NCBI GenBank assembly: GCA_029863735.1
Contig: JAOTUT010000146.1
Location: 1 to 5,266 of the forward strand
Reading direction: 5' to 3'
DNA from: Ignavibacteria bacterium
GTDB taxonomy: Bacteria; Bacteroidota; Ignavibacteria; Ignavibacteriales; Ignavibacteriaceae
Length of the DNA: 5,266 bases
Shown: in pieces, positions 1 to 5,266 of the stretch
How positions within the stretch are numbered: position 1 is the first letter of the stretch
Layout: each line of letters begins with the position of its first letter
Position numbers and translations under genes: made by a program
Notes under the pieces: model-generated
What the model saw: only the letters and a program-made list of their open reading frames with translations
What the model was told of the DNA's origin: nothing
Databases searched by the model: none

Positions 1-100
1 TGCAATTACTAATGCCGAGAATGAATCAATCCTTGATACTCTGGTAAATGATGTAAAAGATTTGTGTTCCGGATTTCCATTGTATCAGGATATACTCTAA
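1..100 (+). CDS. glyA: Serine hydroxymethyltransferase, C-terminal end (partial)
   Basis: Only the last 32 codons and the TAA stop (98-100) are inside the window; the complete codons begin at base 2. The peptide ends with VKDLCSGFPLYQDIL. This matches the typical tail of bacterial GlyA proteins, which close with a V-x-x-L-C-x-x-F-P-L-Y pattern. GlyA is the cytosolic PLP enzyme that interconverts serine and glycine and loads one-carbon units onto tetrahydrofolate. The PLP lysine and the rest of the active site lie upstream and cannot be checked. The stop is about a dozen bases before tatC on the same strand, so the two are probably co-transcribed. The call rests on a short but characteristic tail. 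Confidence 0.8.
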   Translation, partial: AITNAENESILDTLVNDVKDLCSGFPLYQDIL

Positions 101-112
101 AATTGTGAGTTG

Positions 113-883
113 ATGATGTTGGCAACTGAAGAGACAACTCTGAATAACGATGAAGATCAGGAGAGTGGCGATGTAGAAATGTCATTTCTGGATCATATTG
201 AAGATCTGCGCTGGCGTATCATTTATGCTCTGATTGGTGTTTTAATTTTTACAATTATAGCCTGGATTTTTATTGATCCGATTGTTGAAACTGTTCTTTT
301 AAAACCTGCTCGCGATGCAAATGCTCCTCTTCAAAACCTAAGACCATTCGGACAACTCTTTCTTTACATCCAGGTTGCCATAATAGTAGGTATTGTTGCA
401 AGTCTTCCAAATATATTTTATCAGCTCTGGCAATTTATTGCACCAGCATTAAAGAAACGGGAACAAAAATATATTATTTGGATAGTCTTCTTTTCAACTT
501 TTTGTTTCCTTGCAGGGATTGCGTTCGCTTACTTTGTGATGCTTCCACTTACAATGAAATTCGCTGCTCAATTTGGAACTTCTGAAATTGCGAACGAGTT
601 TGCAATAGATGAATATATGTCAATCATAATTAGTGTTATGCTGGCCGCAGGACTTGTTTTTGAATTACCGATGGTGTCATTTTTTCTTTCAAAACTGGGA
701 ATTCTAACACCAAAATTTATGAGAAAGTTCAGACGTCACGCAATTGTTATTATTCTGATACTTGCTGCATTTTTGACTCCTGGAGCAGATCCGGTGTCGC
801 AGGTAATACTAGCAGTTCCATTGGTACTATTATACGAAATAAGTATTTTTATATCAAAAATATCTTCAAAGAAAAGTGCTTAA
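113..883 (+). CDS. tatC: Sec-independent (twin-arginine) protein translocase subunit TatC
   Basis: TatC is the polytopic inner-membrane core of the Tat system. It recognises twin-arginine signal peptides and works with TatA/TatB to export folded proteins. From the ATG at 113 the protein is 256 residues, normal for the family. An acidic N-terminal tail of about 20 residues precedes the conserved cytoplasmic motif HIEDLRWR (28-35). Six hydrophobic segments follow at about 36-54, 82-105, 120-146, 170-190, 209-220 and 229-248. Family hallmarks include PALKKRE (111-117, with the loop Glu at 117), the FELP motif with Glu184 inside TM4, TPGADP (222-227) and LYE (240-242). The position equivalent to E. 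coli Glu15 in the signal-binding site appears to be Asp31, a conservative change. Start choice is uncertain: TTG110, ATG113 and ATG116 are consecutive codons. The weak Shine-Dalgarno-like GTGAG at 105-109 is best spaced for ATG116. The gene sits between glyA and a prenyl synthase whose start it overlaps. Confidence 0.95.
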   Translation: MMLATEETTLNNDEDQESGDVEMSFLDHIEDLRWRIIYALIGVLIFTIIAWIFIDPIVETVLLKPARDANAPLQNLRPFGQLFLYIQVAIIVGIVASLPNIFYQLWQFIAPALKKREQKYIIWIVFFSTFCFLAGIAFAYFVMLPLTMKFAAQFGTSEIANEFAIDEYMSIIISVMLAAGLVFELPMVSFFLSKLGILTPKFMRKFRRHAIVIILILAAFLTPGADPVSQVILAVPLVLLYEISIFISKISSKKSA

Positions 884-1856
884 AAGTCAGCTTTCCGAAA
901 TAACTCAGCCAATAAAAATCGAACTAGAGAGTTTCAATCAAATCTTTAAGGATTCTCTTCGATCTCGTGTAGGACTTGTCGACCTCGTCACAAAATATAT
1001 CATCAGGCAAAAAGGAAAAAAGATCAGACCTTTGCTTGTTCTTCTATCTGCAAAAGTTTCAGGAGGAATAAATGAGCGAAGTTATCGTGGTGCTGTTTTG
1101 GTTGAGCTGCTTCATACTGCAACACTAGTTCACGATGATGTTGTTGATAATGCTGATAAGCGCAGAGGACTTTGGTCAATCAACAAAGTTTTCAAAAATA
1201 AAATAGCAGTATTGATGGGCGATTATCTTTTGTCTAAGGGATTGCTGATTGCGATGGAAGGGAAAGATTATGATTTTCTGGAAGTTATTACGAATACTGT
1301 CAAGCGAATGTCAGAGGGGGAACTTCTTCAAATACAAAAAACGCGCAAGCTTGATATCGATGAAGAAACTTATTTCAGGGTCATCTCTGATAAGACTGCA
1401 TCGCTAATTGAAACGTGCTGCACAATTGGTGCAATGAGTGCAACTTCAAATCCGAAATATATTTCAGCAATGGGTGAATTCGGAAGGAACCTTGGAATTT
1501 CATTTCAGATTCGCGATGATATTCTCGATTATGATGGTAGCCTTTCGATTACAGGTAAAAGAACCGGTGGAGATATAAAAGAAAAGAAAATTACACTTCC
1601 ACTGATTTATTCGCTTAATCAAGTCTCAACCAATCATGCTGCTGAAATCCGGAAAATTATTAAGAACGGAAAAGAAAAGTCGAAAATCGAAATGGTAATT
1701 AATTTTGTCAGAGAAAATAAAGGTATAGAGTATGCCCTCGGTCAGGCTCGAAATTATTCAACAGCCGCTAAAGAAGCACTAAAAAAACTTCCTGATTCAC
1801 AAAGTAAGCTGGCTCTTGAGGCACTAGTGGATTTTGTAGTTGATAGAAAGAACTAA
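876..1856 (+). CDS. Long-chain trans-polyprenyl diphosphate synthase (IspB/HepT type)
   Basis: This enzyme condenses isopentenyl diphosphate onto an allylic primer to make the all-trans tail of respiratory quinones, probably menaquinone here. At 326 residues it has full family length. Visible motifs in order: GKKIRPLL (47-54), first Asp-rich motif DDVVD (87-91) within HTATLVHDDVVDNADKRRG, KTASL (173-177), second Asp-rich motif DDILD (214-218), and GGDIKEKKITLPLI (231-244). The fourth and fifth residues before the first Asp-rich motif are Thr83 and Ala82. Small residues here, as in the octaprenyl enzyme IspB, leave the product pocket open, so a C35-C45 product is likelier than C15 or C20. Exact chain length cannot be read from sequence. 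The start is GTG at 876: the frame is open only from 843, with no other ATG, GTG or TTG in that stretch. It overlaps the end of tatC by 8 bases and lacks a strong Shine-Dalgarno, pointing to translational coupling. Confidence 0.93.
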   Translation: MLKSQLSEITQPIKIELESFNQIFKDSLRSRVGLVDLVTKYIIRQKGKKIRPLLVLLSAKVSGGINERSYRGAVLVELLHTATLVHDDVVDNADKRRGLWSINKVFKNKIAVLMGDYLLSKGLLIAMEGKDYDFLEVITNTVKRMSEGELLQIQKTRKLDIDEETYFRVISDKTASLIETCCTIGAMSATSNPKYISAMGEFGRNLGISFQIRDDILDYDGSLSITGKRTGGDIKEKKITLPLIYSLNQVSTNHAAEIRKIIKNGKEKSKIEMVINFVRENKGIEYALGQARNYSTAAKEALKKLPDSQSKLALEALVDFVVDRKN

Positions 1857-1863
1857 CTTTTCC

Positions 1864-2358
1864 TTACTTACTTTTCTCTTTTTTCATTCCATCTTTGTAA
1901 TTAAAACCTTTTACTGGTTCTCGTATTGTGAGAACAGGGCAGGGTGCTTTTCTAACAACCTTTTCTGCAGTGCTCCCAAAAAGAATATGCTCAACACCAG
2001 TTCGTCCGTGCGTAGCAATTATAATCAGATCAACGTCAAGTTCACCAGCCGTTTCAATTATCTCAAGAAACGGTTTGCCGGTTTTGATGATGGTCTTAAC
2101 AGAAACGTTAGATGGTATTTCTTCTTTGGCCAATTTATCAAGTTCCTGTTTTGCTCTTTCATCCCACTCAGCATTTACTGATGGGATTGCTATCTGTCCC
2201 ATACTAAAGTCGGGTGGGTAAATAACCGGCTCTACGACATATATAAGAATCATTTCAGCATTACAGTTTTTACAAAAGTTTACTGCATACTTCAAAGCAC
2301 TTTTTGAGTAATCAGAAAAATCTATTGGAACGAGTATCTTTTTTATATCGAATTTCAT
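1864..2358 (-). CDS. Universal stress protein, UspA family, single domain
   Basis: A 164-residue cytosolic protein with one Usp (Rossmann-like) domain. The N-terminal strand KKILVPIDFSDYSKSAL contains Asp13, which contacts adenine in ATP-binding members. The C-terminal block is IIIATHGRTGVEHILFGST followed by AEKVVRKAPCPVLTIR. The ATP-binding motif is G-x-x-G-x9-G-S/T. Here Gly118, Gly128 and Ser129 fit, but the first Gly is Ala115, so nucleotide binding is likely rather than certain. The extra tail after residue 147 is rich in lysine. Usp proteins generally support survival under starvation, redox or energy stress; the partner here is unknown. The ATG at 2356-2358 is preceded by the best Shine-Dalgarno in the window, AAGGGAGA on the minus strand (GGGAG at 2366-2370, spacer 7), embedded in the end of the upstream gene. 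Only 2 bases separate it from the nucleotide-binding protein gene, so it is the last gene of a four-gene operon. Confidence 0.93.
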   Translation of the reverse strand: MKFDIKKILVPIDFSDYSKSALKYAVNFCKNCNAEMILIYVVEPVIYPPDFSMGQIAIPSVNAEWDERAKQELDKLAKEEIPSNVSVKTIIKTGKPFLEIIETAGELDVDLIIIATHGRTGVEHILFGSTAEKVVRKAPCPVLTIREPVKGFNYKDGMKKEKSK

Positions 2359-2360
2359 GA

Positions 2361-2897
2361 CTATTCTCCCTTAATTTGTTCTTTTCGAAGATTAAAATAA
2401 TCTTCATTTAATGTTCTTAATCTCATGGCTGTAATTTCTGCAATTCCTTCTAAAATTTTTATTCCCTTTTTAGGATACTTTTCTATGAATTCATCCAGGT
2501 CAGGTTTGAATATAACGGAAAGCTTTGTATCGCTCTTTGCGATAGCTGAGGCAGATCGTTTATCATTATCAATAAGAGCAAGTTCACCAAAAAAATCTCC
2601 CTTTTTAAAAACAGCAAGAGTAATTTTATCGCCTTCATCACTTTCTCGGCTTATCATTACTTCTCCTTCTCTGATAATATACAAACCAATTCCAGGATCA
2701 CCCTGGTAAAAAATAATTTCTTCGGCAAGATAATTACGTTTATGGATAATGCTCATCAGGTTTACGAGATCTTTTTTAGCTAATAATTTAAAGAGCGGAA
2801 TTCCCCGCAAAGATTGTAAGAGATCATCGCTTTCTGTTGGTGGATTGAAGATATTAGCCCAGAAGTTACTGTGTACTTTCTTATCGCTTTCTACCAT
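2361..2897 (-). CDS. Stand-alone cyclic-nucleotide-binding domain protein (Crp-like sensor domain without HTH)
   Basis: The 178-residue protein holds one CNB domain (about 30-150) of the CRP/PKA-regulatory-subunit fold. It opens with LRGIPLFKLLAKKDL, as CNB domains commonly do, then shows the beta-roll pattern EEIIFYQGDPGIGLYIIREGEV. The phosphate-binding cassette is FGELALIDNDKRSASA (103-118). Gly104, Glu105 and Arg114, the residues that hold the ribose 2'-OH and cyclic phosphate in known cAMP/cGMP sites, are all present, so ligand binding is plausible. The helical end (about 143-178) is too short for, and does not resemble, the winged-helix DNA-binding domain of CRP/FNR. No kinase, channel or acetyltransferase domain is attached. 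It is therefore likely a sensor acting through a partner protein. The ATG at 2895-2897 has an AGGAA Shine-Dalgarno at 2905-2909 (minus strand, spacer 7). It lies 18 bases after the HisA-like gene and 2 bases before the usp gene. Confidence 0.9.
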   Translation of the reverse strand: MVESDKKVHSNFWANIFNPPTESDDLLQSLRGIPLFKLLAKKDLVNLMSIIHKRNYLAEEIIFYQGDPGIGLYIIREGEVMISRESDEGDKITLAVFKKGDFFGELALIDNDKRSASAIAKSDTKLSVIFKPDLDEFIEKYPKKGIKILEGIAEITAMRLRTLNEDYFNLRKEQIKGE

Positions 2898-2915
2898 AAT
2901 ATTATTCCTGCAATG

Positions 2916-3674
2916 TCATTTATTAAAAATTCCTGATTCAGCAACACGCCATAATTTCTGGCATGGGAATCTGTTTTCATAAAGCGCACGACCAATAATA
3001 ACAGAATCAATTCCGATAGGTATCAGTTTTTGAATATCCATCAATTCATCTTTATTTCTTACTCCACCTGCGTGGGTAACTTTGGCGTCGGTCATTTCAG
3101 CAATTTCTTTTGATAGAGAAATATTTGGACCTATCTGTGTTCCGTTTCTAGAAATATCACAAACAATAAATCTGTTCACACCAAGTTTAAACATTTCCAT
3201 TGAGAATGTTCTGTAACTGATTCCTGTTTTAGTACTTCTGCCTCTAATTAACAACTCTTCACCGAGAATGTCAAGTGTTACAACTACTTTTGATGGTCCA
3301 TATTTTTCTAATAGCTTTATAAATTCATCTCTATTTTCAATTGCCAATGTGTTGACTGCAACCCTGACTATGCCAGTTTTCATTATTTCATCTGCATCCT
3401 GCACGGAACGAATACCGCCTGCAAATTCAACAGGGATTACAACAGATGAACAAATTTCTTCAATTATGTTGTAGTTTCCTTTTGAATGTTCGTGAGCACC
3501 ATCAAAATCTACTACATGGATCATTTTAGCATTTTCTGCACGCCAGATTTTTGCCATCTCAACCGGATTATTTCCGTACTCATAACAATCCAACTCAGGT
3601 ATTCCCTGAACCGTGCGAACGCATTTTCCATTTTTAATATCGATTGACGGTATGACGAGTAGTCTTTGCTGCAT
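2916..3674 (-). CDS. Divergent HisA-family (beta/alpha)8-barrel protein; HisA activity doubtful
   Basis: At 252 residues, this protein aligns along its length with HisA, the ProFAR isomerase of histidine synthesis. Conserved points are IPSIDIKNGKCVR (8-20, with catalytic Asp12), HVVDFDGA (53-60), IPVEFAGGIRS (80-90), VTLDI with Asp135, AGGVR (202-206) and VIIGRALYENRF (226-237). Several active-site positions differ when aligned from memory to Salmonella HisA. The DGT general-acid Asp176 is Asn177 (RNGT), Thr171 is Cys172, ligand-stacking Trp145 is Arg146, and the GS phosphate-site pair is Asn108-Thr109. The GGG before the first Arg loop is AGG. No other his genes are adjacent; it lies 5 bases after an acyl-CoA dehydrogenase. 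It could be a lineage-specific HisA that tolerates these changes, or a paralog acting on another phosphosugar-type substrate. I chose the ATG at 3672-3674 over an in-frame TTG at 3681-3683 because the AAGG at 3685-3688 suits only the ATG, and HisA proteins start close to the first strand. Family membership is firm; function is not. Confidence 0.88.
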   Translation of the reverse strand: MQQRLLVIPSIDIKNGKCVRTVQGIPELDCYEYGNNPVEMAKIWRAENAKMIHVVDFDGAHEHSKGNYNIIEEICSSVVIPVEFAGGIRSVQDADEIMKTGIVRVAVNTLAIENRDEFIKLLEKYGPSKVVVTLDILGEELLIRGRSTKTGISYRTFSMEMFKLGVNRFIVCDISRNGTQIGPNISLSKEIAEMTDAKVTHAGGVRNKDELMDIQKLIPIGIDSVIIGRALYENRFPCQKLWRVAESGIFNK

Positions 3675-3679
3675 AAAAT

Positions 3680-4819
3680 TCAAACCTTACCATTTGTTTT
3701 AATTACATGTCTGCCAATTATCATTTTTTGAATTTCAGTTGTTCCTTCAAAAATTCTTAAAATTCTTGCATCACGATAATATCTTTCCATCGGAAGTTCA
3801 CGGGAAAAACCCATCCCACCATGAACTTGTAATGCTTTGTCGGCAACTTCTGTCATAGCCTCAGATGAGTAAAGCTTCACAATAGCGGCATCAACTGAAA
3901 CATCCTTTCCCTGATCATAATCGTAAGCACAGCGGTAAACGATGCTATCCATTGGATAAATTTTGGCGGCCATATCAGCAAGCATAAACTGAATTGCCTG
4001 GAATTTAGAAATAGTTTCTCCAAATTGTTTTCTATTCTTTGCATAAGTTGTTGAAATTTCCAGTAACTCTCTTGAGGCTCCGAGACAGCATGCTCCAATC
4101 GTTAATCTTCCACCAATAATAGTATTCATTGCAATAATAAAACCACGACCTTCTCTGCCAATCATATTTTCTTCGGGAACTTCCACATTTTCAAAAGTGA
4201 TGGAGTTAGTTGTACTTCCCTTTATTCCAAGTTTTTTTTCAGGAGGACCAATTGTGATGCCTGGAGAATCAGCTTCGACAGCAAAACCTGTAATGCCTTT
4301 GCTAGTTCGTGCAAATACTGAGATCAGATTTGCAATTCCTGCATTTGTTATCCAAATTTTTGAACCGTTCAAAATCCACTTATCGCCCTTTTTTCTGGCT
4401 TCAGTTTTTAGATTGAATGTATCTGAACCAGCTTCAGGTTCAGTAAGTGCAAATGATGCTATCATTTCTCCAGAACAAAGCCTTGGCAAATATTTCTGTT
4501 TCAATTCTTCTGAACCACCAACATAAATTGCGTTTGTTCCAATAGACTGATGCGCACCAACCATTGTTGCAGTCGATGAGCAGCCTCGTGCTATTTCTTC
4601 CATCATTATGCAATAACCGACTTTGCCAAAACCACCTCCACCGTACTCTTCAGGAAAAGAAGTACCAAAGAATCCTACTTCGGTTAATTTTTTAATTAAC
4701 TGTTCTGGTATCTTTTCTTCCTTATCAATCCTCTGTGCAATAGGTTTTATCTCGCCATTTGTAAATTCCTTAGCCAGTCCTCTTAACATCTGCAAATCTT
4801 CTGAGAAGGTAAAATTCAT
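3680..4819 (-). CDS. Acyl-CoA dehydrogenase (short/medium-chain, butyryl-CoA dehydrogenase-like)
   Basis: This FAD flavoenzyme catalyses alpha,beta-dehydrogenation of acyl-CoA, the first oxidation step of beta-oxidation or of branched-chain acid breakdown, passing electrons to an electron-transfer flavoprotein. At 379 residues it is the standard single-unit length. Visible landmarks: MEEIARGCSSTAT (73-85), the flavin-binding signature FALTEPEAGSD (123-133), WITNA (156-160), RKQFGE (263-268) and QVHGGMGFSRELPMERYYRD (331-350). The catalytic base is Glu358 in RIFEGTTEIQ, at the usual place for short- and medium-chain enzymes. Substrate chain length cannot be fixed by reading. The ATG at 4817-4819 is the natural N-terminus (MNFTFSEDLQMLR); no Shine-Dalgarno is evident upstream. 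It is the first gene of the minus-strand operon and sits behind an AT-rich promoter region shared with the divergent hydrolase. Confidence 0.95.
   Translation of the reverse strand: MNFTFSEDLQMLRGLAKEFTNGEIKPIAQRIDKEEKIPEQLIKKLTEVGFFGTSFPEEYGGGGFGKVGYCIMMEEIARGCSSTATMVGAHQSIGTNAIYVGGSEELKQKYLPRLCSGEMIASFALTEPEAGSDTFNLKTEARKKGDKWILNGSKIWITNAGIANLISVFARTSKGITGFAVEADSPGITIGPPEKKLGIKGSTTNSITFENVEVPEENMIGREGRGFIIAMNTIIGGRLTIGACCLGASRELLEISTTYAKNRKQFGETISKFQAIQFMLADMAAKIYPMDSIVYRCAYDYDQGKDVSVDAAIVKLYSSEAMTEVADKALQVHGGMGFSRELPMERYYRDARILRIFEGTTEIQKMIIGRHVIKTNGKV
3685..3688 (-). promoter_or_regulatory. Ribosome binding site deciding the HisA-like start
   Basis: On the minus strand AAGG ends 10 bases before the ATG at 3672-3674 but only 1 base before the in-frame TTG at 3681-3683. 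The spacing supports the ATG. The site lies in the last codons of the acyl-CoA dehydrogenase gene, which fits translational coupling. Confidence 0.45.
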
Positions 4820-4885
4820 AATAATAACAGTTATGGAATGATGAATAATCTTTTGTAATCCAACCGAAAGTTAAAAAACGGCTTA

Positions 4886-4914
4886 AATACATCAAAAAGT
4901 TAAATATTTATCAA
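4886..4914 (-). promoter_or_regulatory. Candidate promoter for the acyl-CoA dehydrogenase operon
   Basis: Read on the minus strand, TTGATA (4909-4914) and TGTATT (4886-4891) are separated by 17 bases, resembling a sigma-70 -35/-10 pair (five and four matches of six). Transcription would begin near 4879, giving an untranslated leader of about 60 bases before ATG 4819. The region is very AT-rich, so chance matches are easy; this is a candidate only. Confidence 0.3.
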
Positions 4915-4920
4915 AATATT
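4903..4920. repeat. Short AT-only inverted repeat in the divergent promoter region
   Basis: AATATTT (4903-4909) and AAATATT (4914-4920) form a perfect 7-base inverted repeat around a 4-base centre. It overlaps the candidate -35 element of the dehydrogenase promoter, a position suited to a repressor operator. It contains only A and T in its arms inside a very AT-rich region, so it may be chance. Confidence 0.3.
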
Positions 4921-4935
4921 AAATTTTTTCTGAAT

Positions 4936-4967
4936 ATTGACTTTTCTAACGATAATCGACATATTTG
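4936..4967 (+). promoter_or_regulatory. Candidate promoter for the alpha/beta hydrolase
   Basis: Two readings overlap. A Bacteroidetes-type pair is ATTG (4936-4939), 20 bases, then CATATTTG (4960-4967), one mismatch in each half from TTTG-N19-21-TAnnTTTG. A sigma-70-type pair is TTGACT (4937-4942), 17 bases, then CATATT (4960-4965). Either would start transcription within a few bases of ATG 4974, giving a leaderless or nearly leaderless message. This agrees with the absence of a Shine-Dalgarno. Confidence 0.35.
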
Positions 4968-4973
4968 GTTCAG

Positions 4974-5266
4974 ATGAACAAAGACTTTGTGTTAAATACA
5001 AAGAAAAACGAAAAAATCAGAATCACATCATACGGATACGAGAATTTAGAATCAGCACCATGCCTTATTTTTGTTCACGGATTCAAAGGTTTTAAAGATT
5101 GGGGCTTCTGGCCGTATACTGGAAATTACTTTGGTAATAGAGGATTTTTTGTTCTTACATTTAATTTTTCAAATAACGGCGTTGGAGAAAAATTAACAGA
5201 ATTTACAGAACTTGATAAATTCGCAAATAATACATTTTCTCTTGAGCTTGAAGAATTGAATGAAGT
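4974..5266 (+). CDS. Alpha/beta-fold hydrolase (partial, N-terminal 97 codons)
   Basis: The reading frame opens at ATG 4974 and is still open at the window edge. The peptide has an early strand PCLIFVHGFKGFKDWGFWPY (29-48). HGFKG (35-39) is the oxyanion-hole HG motif of alpha/beta hydrolases. Next come NYFGNRGFFVLTFNFSNNGVG (51-71) and a segment LDKFANNTFSLELEEL. The arrangement resembles a family of dienelactone-hydrolase/acyl-aminopeptidase-like proteins common in Bacteroidota. The nucleophile elbow (G-x-S-x-G) and the rest of the triad would lie past the right edge, so activity and substrate are unknown. No Shine-Dalgarno is visible, and the likely promoter lies almost against the ATG. It is divergent from the acyl-CoA dehydrogenase gene. 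Confidence 0.8.
   Translation, partial: MNKDFVLNTKKNEKIRITSYGYENLESAPCLIFVHGFKGFKDWGFWPYTGNYFGNRGFFVLTFNFSNNGVGEKLTEFTELDKFANNTFSLELEELNE

Noticed and set aside
1840..1880. Intrinsic terminator between the converging genes
   Set aside because: The best stem I could form is about four A-T-rich base pairs, too weak to call a terminator.
1840..2221. Two plus-strand open frames of 113 and 97 codons overlapping the universal stress protein gene
   Set aside because: They are antisense to a clear Usp gene, have compositions rich in Phe/Ser/Arg without any recognisable domain, and lack ribosome sites. They are shadows.
2425..2982. Plus-strand open frames of 94 and 77 codons antisense to the nucleotide-binding protein gene
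   Set aside because: The opposite strand encodes a well-conserved CNB domain, and these frames show no domain or initiation signal.
3268..3474. 68-codon plus-strand open frame inside the HisA-like gene
   Set aside because: It is antisense to a conserved TIM barrel, with no ribosome site and low-complexity Ser/Thr content.
3675..3683. TTG at 3681-3683 as the start of the HisA-like protein, overlapping the dehydrogenase stop
   Set aside because: The only Shine-Dalgarno candidate (AAGG, 3685-3688) is 1 base from this TTG but 10 bases from the ATG at 3672-3674, and the shorter form fits the family's usual N-terminus better.
3877..4841. Open frames inside the acyl-CoA dehydrogenase gene (73 codons on the minus strand; 109 and 72 codons on the plus strand)
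   Set aside because: The dehydrogenase frame is full length with all catalytic landmarks, and the other frames have no recognisable domains.

Overview
The window looks like chromosomal DNA from a low-GC member of the Bacteroidota/Chlorobiota group, possibly an Ignavibacteria-like lineage. This placement is an inference. It rests on the AT-rich composition, the weak or missing Shine-Dalgarno sequences before several genes, a long-chain prenyl synthase of the type used for menaquinone side chains, and a partial alpha/beta hydrolase with the HGFKGFKDWG and FNFS signatures I associate with that group. I see no mobile element, CRISPR array, rRNA or tRNA.

Layout. Bases 1-1856 are a compact plus-strand run: the last 32 codons of glyA (serine hydroxymethyltransferase), then tatC (twin-arginine translocase core subunit), then a trans-polyprenyl diphosphate synthase whose GTG start lies inside the end of tatC. 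Bases 1864-4819 hold four minus-strand genes that read as one operon, in transcription order: an acyl-CoA dehydrogenase, a divergent HisA-family TIM-barrel protein, a stand-alone cyclic-nucleotide-binding domain protein, and a UspA-family universal stress protein. Gaps between them are 5, 18 and 2 bases. The two blocks converge with only 7 bases between their stop codons. A 154-base AT-rich region (4820-4973) separates the dehydrogenase from a divergent alpha/beta hydrolase that runs off the right edge. That region carries plausible promoters for both directions and a short perfect inverted repeat.

How the genes may work together. TatC and the prenyl synthase both serve the respiratory membrane: export of folded, often cofactor-bearing proteins, and the quinone tail. 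The minus-strand operon joins acyl-CoA oxidation to a nucleotide sensor domain and a stress protein, which suggests a small metabolic/stress-response unit.

The most unusual item is the HisA-like protein. It keeps the barrel, the first catalytic Asp and much of the phosphate-binding framework, but the second catalytic Asp (of the DGT motif) is Asn, the Thr before that strand's Asp is Cys, and the ligand-stacking Trp is Arg. It also has no histidine genes beside it. It may be a re-purposed paralog rather than a true histidine-pathway isomerase.
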